Shown in pieces: positions 1 to 4,513 of a DNA stretch of 5,459 bases (positions are counted from its first letter, which is position 1; every line of letters starts with the position of its first letter). Under the pieces are notes generated by a model. It saw nothing but the letters and a program-made list of their open reading frames with translations, searched no databases and was not told where the DNA came from. Source of the stretch: Dehalococcoidia bacterium (GTDB lineage: Bacteria > Chloroflexota > Dehalococcoidia > JACVQG01 > JAHKAY01). Made by a program: the position numbers and the translations under genes. The DNA lies in NCBI GenBank assembly GCA_030744635.1, contig JASLQE010000044.1, positions 1 through 5,459 on the forward strand, in the 5' to 3' direction.

Positions 1-24
1 GCAGCGGTACTCATAAATGGGCAT
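1..24 (-). CDS. FmdB-family zinc-ribbon protein, N-terminal fragment (runs off window)
   Basis: Only the first eight codons are inside the window. They read MPIYEYRC on the minus strand. This matches the very conserved opening of FmdB-type putative regulatory proteins, small proteins whose N-terminal zinc ribbon starts MP(T/I)YEYRC followed by a CxxC knuckle; the Cys at residue 8 would be the first zinc ligand. FmdB proteins are named from a putative regulator of formamidase/amidase genes, and their biochemical role is poorly known. The start is supported by a promoter (TTGCCA-17 nt-TACAAT) whose -10 box ends 9 nt before the ATG. It lies downstream of yraN on the same strand but has its own promoter. 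Identification rests on eight residues, so it is likely but not certain. Confidence 0.72.
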
Positions 25-33
25 ATCTTCTAA

Positions 34-62
34 ATTGTAGCCAAGGCAGCCAGGTTTGGCAA
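34..62 (-). promoter_or_regulatory. Sigma70-type promoter of the FmdB-like gene
   Basis: On the minus strand TTGCCA (57-62) and TACAAT (34-39) are separated by exactly 17 nt. The -10 box ends 9 nt before the ATG at 24-22. Transcription from a usual start point would leave a leader of only about 2-4 nt. A weak AGAAG just before the ATG is the only Shine-Dalgarno-like string and it would itself lie mostly upstream of the predicted transcript start. Confidence 0.65.
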
Positions 63-193
63 GCCGAAGCCATGGGGCCGTTTGCCCGTCCCGCTCTTTC
101 CGGCCCACACACCCCCGGGATTATACTGGTGGGGCTTCGCCTCATCCCACAGCCGGTTAGGGAAAGACGTTTGGTGCTATGACAAACCATATG
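63..193. other. Intergenic region between yraN and the FmdB-like gene
   Basis: No convincing gene is seen. The stretch holds a 6-bp inverted repeat GGGCCG/CGGCCC (75-80 and 101-106) and a bulged hairpin around 128-150 (minus strand GTGG...GGC GAA GCC CCAC). Neither is followed by a T-tract on the minus strand, so neither is called as an intrinsic terminator for yraN. A TATAAT on the minus strand (120-125) lacks a -35 partner. Confidence 0.4.
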
Positions 194-571
194 TCAGGAA
201 AGTGCATCCTCAATATGCTCCATGCGGCTTACCTCGCCACTCGGCGCCACCTCCACCGCTACCACGTCCACCCGCCACTGTTCTGGCAACCCCGTATGGG
301 TGGTCACATAGTGCAGGGCGGTATTAGCCAGTTTGCGCTTTTTAGCAACGGTCACCGACTCCTCAAGGGTGCCAAAGTTCAGATTCCTACGGCTGCGAAC
401 CTCCACAAAGACGAGACAATCGTTCTTCTGGGCCACGATATCCACCTCCCCCTCCCAACAACGGTAGTTCCTCTCCCTGATGACATAGCCCCACCCCTCC
501 AGGAAGCGGGCGGCGGCCGCCTCACCCCAGGCACCCAGCTCCCGGCGGCCCTTGTCCCGGTTTGCACCCAT
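194..571 (-). CDS. yraN: YraN/UPF0102 family nuclease-fold protein
   Basis: The 125-residue protein has the usual family length and layout. The N-terminal helix carries LGAWGE (residues 12-17), followed by a RNYRCWEGEVDIV strand-turn-strand block (34-46) and FVEVRSR (55-61). Together they give the PD-(D/E)xK-type pattern E17, D44, E57 and R59. The last position is Lys in many nucleases and often Lys or Arg in this family. WRVDVVAV (99-106) is the usual C-terminal strand. The fold resembles Holliday-junction resolvases and TnsA, but the cellular role of YraN is not established, so a DNA or RNA nuclease role is inference. The ATG at 571 is chosen because family homology begins about ten residues later and an extended -10 promoter ends 11 nt upstream. 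It sits downstream of rnhB on the same strand, separated by a rightward gene, and has its own promoter. Confidence 0.9.
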   Translation of the reverse strand: MGANRDKGRRELGAWGEAAAARFLEGWGYVIRERNYRCWEGEVDIVAQKNDCLVFVEVRSRRNLNFGTLEESVTVAKKRKLANTALHYVTTHTGLPEQWRVDVVAVEVAPSGEVSRMEHIEDALS

Positions 572-582
572 ATCGGTAGCGA

Positions 583-591
583 ATTATAGCA
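583..591 (-). promoter_or_regulatory. Extended -10 promoter of yraN
   Basis: The minus strand reads TGCTATAAT, a perfect -10 hexamer (583-588) with the TGn extension (589-591). It ends 11 nt before the yraN ATG. No good -35 hexamer is seen at 16-18 nt, which is tolerated by extended -10 promoters. No Shine-Dalgarno site lies between the box and the ATG, so a leaderless transcript is likely. Confidence 0.65.
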
Positions 592-631
592 CCAATCGTC
601 ACACAGGGACAGCAGCGGCCTTACTACCCCA

Positions 632-664
632 CCTGGAAGCCCAGTTGACAGGGCAGCTTCCAGG
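632..664. repeat. 9-bp perfect inverted repeat around the -35 box (candidate operator)
   Basis: CCTGGAAGC (632-640) and GCTTCCAGG (656-664) are perfect reverse complements separated by 15 nt. The TTGACA -35 hexamer (645-650) lies in the loop and the right arm fills much of the -35/-10 spacer. A shorter outer pair, GCAGC (612-616) and GCTGC (674-678), could extend the symmetry. The position fits a repressor or activator site, but no regulator gene is visible here. Confidence 0.5.
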
Positions 665-673
665 CATTACATT
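645..673 (+). promoter_or_regulatory. Sigma70-type promoter of the EthD-like gene
   Basis: A perfect TTGACA (645-650) is followed after 17 nt by TACATT (668-673, four of six matches to TATAAT). A start near 680 would give a leader of about 26 nt containing the AAAGGAGG site. The promoter diverges from that of yraN. Confidence 0.6.
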
Positions 674-692
674 GCTGCCGTTAGCCAATATC

Positions 693-700
693 AAAGGAGG
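693..700 (+). promoter_or_regulatory. Strong Shine-Dalgarno site AAAGGAGG
   Basis: AAAGGAGG lies 5 nt before the ATG at 706 and decides the start of this gene. It contrasts with the leaderless arrangement of the neighbouring yraN and mnmA. Confidence 0.85.
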
Positions 701-705
701 GATAT

Positions 706-1032
706 ATGCCAGGAAAGACCATCTATGTGGTACGGTTGAACTTCAACCTCTCCGGCAAAGACACCGAGTTTAACGATTGGTACAACAACAAGCACCTGCC
801 CGATTTCCGCAGCCTGCCGGGGGTAGTCGAGGGCACCCGCTATGAGATTCTGCGGGGCCATAAAAAGAACCCCAAGTACCTCGCCGTCTACGAGTTGGAG
901 GGCGAGGACGCCGTGGAGGGGGTCCTGAATAGCCCTCAGGCGCTGGAGGTGGGGGAGGACATGACCAGGCAGTGGGGACCGGATGCCATCTCCGACCTCA
1001 CCATCGGCGTTTACCGCCGCATCGGCCCATGA
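706..1032 (+). CDS. Small dimeric alpha/beta-barrel (EthD-like) protein
   Basis: This 108-residue soluble protein has the ferredoxin-like pattern of the dimeric alpha/beta-barrel superfamily. An N-terminal strand (IYVVRLNFNL, residues 5-14) leads to EFNDWYNNKHLPDFRSLPGV (21-40), which matches the FN.WYn..HlP....lPGv..g.RYE signature of EthD-like proteins. The strand VVEGTRYEIL follows, then YLAVYELEG (64-72), a helix (VLNSPQALEVGEDM) and a last strand (LTIGVYRRI). Relatives include monooxygenase or decarboxylase-like enzymes and many uncharacterised stress or accessory proteins; the substrate cannot be told from sequence. No signal peptide or membrane segment is seen. It has its own promoter with a palindrome over the -35 box and a strong Shine-Dalgarno site, so it is probably regulated independently. 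It converges on rnhB with a 22-bp overlap of coding ends. I am confident it is a real gene, less so about the exact family. Confidence 0.8.
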   Translation: MPGKTIYVVRLNFNLSGKDTEFNDWYNNKHLPDFRSLPGVVEGTRYEILRGHKKNPKYLAVYELEGEDAVEGVLNSPQALEVGEDMTRQWGPDAISDLTIGVYRRIGP

Positions 1033-1718
1033 CCACCCCCGGATACCGCCTCCGCCACGGGTGCGAAGGAGCGCCGGTGGATGGGACAGGGTCCCCTTTC
1101 CTGGATACACCGCCGGTGGTAGGCGGTGCCATAGCCCTTGTGCCGGGCGAAGCCGTAGCCCGGATAGGTGCGTTCAAACCCTCGCATTATGTCATCTCGG
1201 GCCACCTTGGCCACGATAGAGGCGCAGGCTATGGAAAGGCACCGCTGGTCCCCTTTCACCAGGGGTCGGTAAGGGATGGACAGGCCAGGTAGCTTGAGCC
1301 AGTCCATGAGCAGGAACTGAGGGGCCTCCTGGGAAAGGGCGGCAAGGGCCTGCGCCACGGCCTGTTGGGTGGCAGGCACAATACCCCGGGTATCTATCAC
1401 CCCAGGCCCTACCACCCCCACGGCCACCGCGACCGCCACTTTCCTGATTTCTCTGGATAGGTACTCCCGTTGCCTGGGTGGGAGTTCCTTGCTGTCCCTT
1501 ACCTGTCCCCACAGGGAGCCGCGTAGTCCTGTCCGCCGGACCGGCACCTGTTTCAAAGGGCCTGGCGAAGAGCTGAGGGGAAAGCGCAATATTACGGCAG
1601 CCGCCACCACCGGCCCGGCCAGGGCACCCCGCCCCACCTCGTCGGCCCCGGCGATGACTCGGTACCCCTGGGCCAGCAGGGCCGCCTCTTCATCGGCGGT
1701 GGGGACTTGGCCCCTCAA
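1011..1718 (-). CDS. rnhB: Ribonuclease HII
   Basis: RNase HII cuts RNA in RNA-DNA hybrids and starts removal of single ribonucleotides from DNA. The 235-residue protein shows GADEVGRG (24-31) with catalytic D26 and E27, DSKEL (75-79), LLMDW (136-140) with D139, VKGD (154-157) with D157, and ACASIVAKVARD (164-175). The D139-D157 spacing equals that of D108-D126 in the E. coli enzyme. It ends with HRRSFAPV (214-221), the usual C-terminal block. About 20 extra residues lie between the first strand and DSK compared with E. coli. The start is a TTG at 1718-1716, directly abutting the mnmA stop (TAATTG) and preceded at 8 nt by AGGAGG (1732-1727), which lies inside mnmA. It is therefore translated from an mnmA-rnhB message. 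Its 3' end overlaps the convergent EthD-like gene. Confidence 0.95.
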   Translation of the reverse strand: MRGQVPTADEEAALLAQGYRVIAGADEVGRGALAGPVVAAAVILRFPLSSSPGPLKQVPVRRTGLRGSLWGQVRDSKELPPRQREYLSREIRKVAVAVAVGVVGPGVIDTRGIVPATQQAVAQALAALSQEAPQFLLMDWLKLPGLSIPYRPLVKGDQRCLSIACASIVAKVARDDIMRGFERTYPGYGFARHKGYGTAYHRRCIQERGPCPIHRRSFAPVAEAVSGGGHGPMRR

Positions 1719-2801
1719 TTAAATACCCTCCTGGCAAACACCCACCGGGTCAATCGTGCCCCCACCCAGTACCTCCTCACCTCCGTTGGCCGCCGCATAA
1801 AAGACCACCGCCTGTCCGGGGGCCGCGGCCCGCTGAGGGAGGACAAACTCCACCAGCACGCCACCGCCCGCGGGGGTGATCGTTGCCGATACCAGGGGCG
1901 AGAGGTGCCGCACCCTGACGAGCACATCCATAGCTTTATCGGGTGCCTTACCGGTCCAGCTAAGGTCGGTGGCCCGCAGCCAGGAGGAGTATAGCTCCGC
2001 CTCACCTCCCACCACCACCCGGCACTCATCGGACTCCAGCCTCACCACATAGCGTACCGGACCTCCCCCTATTCCAAGGCCCCGGCGCTGGCCCACGGTA
2101 AACAGGGCCACACCCTTGTGCTCACCCACCACCCTTCCTCCGGTGTCCACCATGGGGCCGGGTGCGGGGGAAAGCCGCCGGGAGACGAAGCTGCGGTAGT
2201 TCCCAGGGACAAAGCAAATCTCCTGGCTCTCCCCCTTATCGGCAACGGGCAGGCCACGGCACCGGGCATACCCCCGCACCTGGACCTTGGTCAGCACGCC
2301 CACGGGGAACATCAGATGCGCCATCTCTTGCTGCCCCAGTATATAGAGGAAATAGGACTGGTCCTTGGTTTTATCCACACCCCGGAGCAGCCGGAAGCCC
2401 TCCGGAGAGGGGGCAATACGGCAGTAGTGCCCCGTGGCCAGATGGCTGGCCCCCAATGCCAGGGCCCTCCTCAACAGCAGTTGGAACTTGAGCACCCGGT
2501 TGCATGCCAGGCAGGGGTTGGGGGTGCGCCCGCGGGCATACTCCTCACAGAAATAGTCCACCACATGCTTCGAGAAGGGGCCCTCCATGTTTAACACATA
2601 GTGAGGTATGCCCAGGCGGCGGGCCACAGCCTGGGCATCGCTTACCCCCTCGGAGAGGCAGCAAGGATGGAGGTGCCCTTCCTCCTCCGGCCACAGCCGG
2701 AGGGTTACGCCCACCACATCGTACCCCTCCTCCTGAAGGAGGGCAGCGGCCACCGAGGAGTCCACCCCGCCGCTCATAGCTACCACAACTCGCTTACCCA
2801 T
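1719..2801 (-). CDS. mnmA: tRNA-specific 2-thiouridylase MnmA
   Basis: MnmA uses ATP and a persulfide to make 2-thiouridine at wobble position 34 of tRNA-Lys, -Glu and -Gln. The 360-residue protein has the PP-loop SGGVDSS (10-16), the tRNA-binding region GRTPNPCLACN (91-101) and ATGHYCR (122-128). KDQSYFL (147-152) and GESQEICFVPG (190-200) follow, then HKGVALFTVGQRRGLG (228-243) and a C-terminal beta-barrel domain. By alignment with E. coli, C100 is the nucleophile and C196 the persulfide cysteine. C97 makes a CxxC with C100, the arrangement proposed to hold an iron-sulfur cluster in some MnmA enzymes. The ATG at 2801 is preferred over in-frame ATGs at 2828 and 2858 because homology starts at GKRVVVAMSGG and a promoter sits just upstream. 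The stop abuts the rnhB start. Confidence 0.96.
   Translation of the reverse strand: MGKRVVVAMSGGVDSSVAAALLQEEGYDVVGVTLRLWPEEEGHLHPCCLSEGVSDAQAVARRLGIPHYVLNMEGPFSKHVVDYFCEEYARGRTPNPCLACNRVLKFQLLLRRALALGASHLATGHYCRIAPSPEGFRLLRGVDKTKDQSYFLYILGQQEMAHLMFPVGVLTKVQVRGYARCRGLPVADKGESQEICFVPGNYRSFVSRRLSPAPGPMVDTGGRVVGEHKGVALFTVGQRRGLGIGGGPVRYVVRLESDECRVVVGGEAELYSSWLRATDLSWTGKAPDKAMDVLVRVRHLSPLVSATITPAGGGVLVEFVLPQRAAAPGQAVVFYAAANGGEEVLGGGTIDPVGVCQEGI
1727..1732 (-). promoter_or_regulatory. Shine-Dalgarno site of rnhB inside mnmA
   Basis: Minus-strand AGGAGG lies 8 nt before the TTG at 1718. It supports this unusual start codon, which directly follows the mnmA stop and suggests translational coupling. 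Confidence 0.85.
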
Positions 2802-2811
2802 AGCATTTAAA

Positions 2812-2840
2812 AGTGTACCATGCCGCATTTGGCCCTTCAA
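2812..2840 (-). promoter_or_regulatory. Sigma70-type promoter of mnmA-rnhB
   Basis: On the minus strand TTGAAG (2840-2835), a 17-nt spacer and TACACT (2817-2812) with an upstream TGG extension. The -10 box ends 10 nt before the mnmA ATG and no Shine-Dalgarno site is present, so the message is probably leaderless. Confidence 0.6.
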
Positions 2841-2866
2841 CACAGCAGGTCTGGCCAACGGGTCTG

Positions 2867-2933
2867 GTGTCTATCGTCCGGGAGACCGCAGAGGCTTAGC
2901 CTCCACGGTTTTCGGCGGGCAAACGACAGGCAC
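2867..2933. repeat. Long imperfect inverted repeat / hairpin
   Basis: Arms 2867-2877 and 2923-2933 pair at 10 of 11 positions (one G-T wobble, one A-C mismatch). Arms 2878-2888 and 2906-2915 pair over 10 positions, including three G-T wobbles and one bulge. The apex GAGGC-TTA-GCCTC (2891-2903) is perfect. The bulge 2916-2922 sits on one side only. Pairing is by eye. It could be a structured RNA, a mobile-element remnant or a protein-binding site; it is not a typical terminator because no T-run follows. Confidence 0.5.
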
Positions 2934-2952
2934 ACTCCGCCTTTTAACCTTA

Positions 2953-2981
2953 TTCATAACTCGTGATGGTTCTGATATGCT
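2953..2981 (+). promoter_or_regulatory. Weak promoter candidate upstream of the broken gene
   Basis: TTCATA (2953-2958), a 17-nt spacer ending in TGA, and TATGCT (2976-2981); each hexamer matches consensus at four of six positions and the TGn extension is present. TATGC-TAAGG-GCATA (2976-2990) is a short inverted repeat over the -10 box. Confidence 0.35.
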
Positions 2982-3020
2982 AAGGGCATAGAGAAGCAAT
3001 CCTTGCACAGGCGGTATGCA

Positions 3021-3777
3021 ATGAAACATCGCAGCCAAATGCCAGGGGGTTAGAGCACCCTCGCCGGGCTGGCATCTCTGACAATCATTGGCGGAGGTCT
3101 GGTACTTCTACTTGGAATACTGGCGACTTGGTGGGATTCTAACTATGTGGCAGCACTTACCGCTGTCGGACCCGTGGTCAGTGGTGCCCCGCTTGCGGGG
3201 TTGATTGGTATAACTTGGCGGTACGCCTCTTCCACCCAGCACATCGCGCAGGCAACACGACTTCAAATCATGGCTCAATCCGAGCCCATGGTGTTACCAA
3301 ATCCTCAAATTCGTCTCATATGGGTCGACTGTAGAATTGGTGATGTCTCTAATGAATGTGGGAAGAGGCCCTGCCGTGAACTTGGAAACAACTCTAACAG
3401 TGGGAGGCTCTGCGTTTGAACCGTATCGGATTTACGGGTGGCGGACTGCTGACGTATTTGTGGACAATGATGGGTCTCAGCACGACACCGAGGAGTCGAA
3501 CTGGGCTCCTACACCAAGATACTGGGAACAGGTAATGATTATGAAACAGAATCAGGAACTGGAGTTCGGGTTACGTCCAGGCGCCTCGATGAGCATCCTG
3601 GAGAATTTCGACTCCCAGGCTGCATGTCTAGCTTTGGTCACTGTCAAGTTTGAAGACGCCTACGGCAACCGATTTCAAGCTAAGCGTGGACTTGTTCCCA
3701 CACAGTCGGGTACCAGGAATGGGTCAATTCAGGTTCCTGCCAGCGGCTTGACCTGTTACCAGGTTTCTCCCTTCTAA
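3021..3777 (+). pseudogene. Disrupted membrane-anchored hypothetical protein
   Basis: Two reading frames together spell one protein. From the ATG at 3021 (AGGCGG 6 nt upstream) the frame gives MKHRSQMPGG and then a TAG at 3051. After the TAG the same frame stays open: a hydrophobic segment (LASLTIIGGGLVLLLGILA, about 3072-3128), a second one (about 3150-3215), and a polar stretch YASSTQHIAQATRLQIMAQ ending near VLPN (about 3302). Sense then continues in the +1 frame as ILKFVSYGSTVELVMSLMNV, followed by GRGPAVNLE and VTVKFEDAYGNRF, to a TAA at 3775-3777. The design (membrane anchor, A.aT..Qa-like helix, then a beta domain with L.NVGRGPA) resembles widespread uncharacterised proteins; I assign no function. 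The stretch is visibly more A+T-rich than its neighbours, which fits transferred DNA. A GTG at 3147 could start a shortened first part. One base error near 3300 would remove the frameshift but not the TAG. Confidence 0.6.
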
Positions 3778-3841
3778 ATTGCTATACAAACGCCCCGCCG
3801 ATTGTATGTGTCAAGGAACATGAATTATGAATAAGGCTCAT
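3778..3841. other. Short spacer before the udg promoter, with an inverted repeat
   Basis: TATACAA (3783-3789) and TTGTATG (3802-3808) form a 7-bp arm pair (one T-G wobble) around a 12-nt G+C-rich loop. There is no T-tract, so I do not call a terminator; it could be an operator or a chance repeat. Confidence 0.3.
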
Positions 3842-3870
3842 TTGACCCAATGGGGGGGCTGTGCTATCAT
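3842..3870 (+). promoter_or_regulatory. Sigma70-type extended -10 promoter of udg-ftsK
   Basis: TTGACC (3842-3847), a 17-nt spacer and TATCAT (3865-3870) with a TGC extension. The -10 box ends 10 nt before the ATG at 3881, with no Shine-Dalgarno site between. The spacer contains a run of seven G (3852-3858). Confidence 0.7.
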
Positions 3871-3880
3871 CACTCCGAAA

Positions 3881-4504
3881 ATGACCGTTCCTGACCAGTG
3901 GAATACCCTTGAAGAAGTGGCCCGGGGCGTAAACACCTGCACCGGCTGCCGTTTGTCCCAAGGCCGCACCCGTGGGGTGCCCGGAGAAGGCCCCGCAAAC
4001 GCCAGGATATTCTTCGTGGGTGAGGCTCCCGGATGGCACGAGGACCAGCAGGGACGCCCCTTCGTGGGCCCCGCCGGGCGCTTCCTGGAAGAGCTTCTGG
4101 AACTGGTAGAACTGACGCGGGAGCAGGTCTTCATCGGCAACCTGCTCAAATCCCGCCCCCCGGGCAACCGGGACCCCCTCCCCGACGAGATTGACGCCTG
4201 CCGCAGATACCTGGACGCACAGCTACGCATCGTAAACCCCAAAGTGGTAGTGGCGCTGGGCCGCCACTCCTTGGCCCGCCTCTGCCCCGGCCAGCCCATA
4301 GGCAAGATTCACGGCACCTGGCGCTGGGAGGGTGACCGCATACACTTCGCCATGTATCACCCGGCCGCTGCCCTGCACCAGCAGTCGTTGAAGAAGGTAA
4401 TCCAGGAGGATATGCTCAAGCTACACCTGGCCCTGGAGGCTGCTGAGAAAGCGGAAAAGCCGGAAGACCAGCCCGGCTCCCCCCAGCAGCTCAGCCTCTT
4501 TTAG
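3881..4504 (+). CDS. Family 4 uracil-DNA glycosylase
   Basis: The enzyme removes uracil from DNA to start base excision repair. The protein is 207 residues, close to the 205 of the Thermus family 4 enzyme. It shows CTGC (20-23), GEAPGWHEDQQGRPFVGPAG (47-66) as active-site motif 1, FIGNLLKSRPPGNRDP (84-99) and MYHPAAAL (158-165) as motif 2. Cys20, Cys23 and Cys107 match three of the four [4Fe-4S] ligands of this family. The third ligand position is Ser91, with the expected 16-residue spacing to C107. The C-terminus QLSLF (203-207) is a canonical bacterial sliding-clamp-binding motif. The start at 3881 is chosen over the in-frame ATG at 3827 because the longer form would place the promoter inside the gene and add an atypical leader. 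A possible AAGGA before 3827 keeps that alternative open. The ftsK gene follows after 9 nt. Confidence 0.93.
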   Translation: MTVPDQWNTLEEVARGVNTCTGCRLSQGRTRGVPGEGPANARIFFVGEAPGWHEDQQGRPFVGPAGRFLEELLELVELTREQVFIGNLLKSRPPGNRDPLPDEIDACRRYLDAQLRIVNPKVVVALGRHSLARLCPGQPIGKIHGTWRWEGDRIHFAMYHPAAALHQQSLKKVIQEDMLKLHLALEAAEKAEKPEDQPGSPQQLSLF

Positions 4505-4508
4505 GAGG
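4503..4508 (+). promoter_or_regulatory. Shine-Dalgarno site of ftsK overlapping the udg stop
   Basis: AGGAGG begins inside the TAG stop of the glycosylase gene and lies 5 nt before the ATG at 4514. It fixes the ftsK start and suggests translational coupling within one message. Confidence 0.85.
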
Positions 4509-4513
4509 CATAC

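Larger units (their letters stand above)
2841..3020. other. Non-coding region between mnmA and the broken membrane-protein gene
   Basis: No plausible gene is seen on either strand. The stretch holds a long imperfect hairpin (2867-2933) and a weak rightward promoter (2953-2981). I found no tRNA-like cloverleaf and no T-tracted terminator. Confidence 0.5.

Noticed and set aside
75..150. Inverted repeats as a yraN terminator
   Set aside because: Arms are short or bulged and no T-tract follows on the minus strand.
11..190. A 59-codon leftward reading frame between yraN and the FmdB-like gene
   Set aside because: No Shine-Dalgarno site or family pattern; it overlaps the promoter and start of the FmdB-like gene in another frame and has low-complexity composition.
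2118..2594. Long rightward reading frames opposite mnmA and rnhB
   Set aside because: They are shadows of G+C-rich genes: their composition is Pro/Gly/Arg-rich and they show no recognisable motifs or start signals.
2802..2858. Longer mnmA starting at ATG 2858 or 2828
   Set aside because: The extra residues are not part of the family and this DNA carries the mnmA promoter.
2878..2915. Hairpin followed by CGGTTTTCGG as an intrinsic terminator
   Set aside because: The four T are inside the pairing arm and are followed by G+C-rich sequence, so there is no terminal U-run.
3039..3075. GGGGGTTAGAGC resembles a tRNA D-arm and lies between a 7-bp inverted repeat ATGCCAG/CTGGCAT
   Set aside because: The D-stem cannot pair, no anticodon arm or GGTTC T-arm is found at the right distance, and the inverted repeat is short. 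It also surrounds the TAG at 3051, but that is no evidence of recoding.
3827..3880. Upstream in-frame ATG of the glycosylase at 3827
   Set aside because: It adds an atypical leader (MNKAHLTQWGGC...) and would place a well-matched TTGACC-17-TATCAT promoter inside the gene. The shorter form fits the family length.
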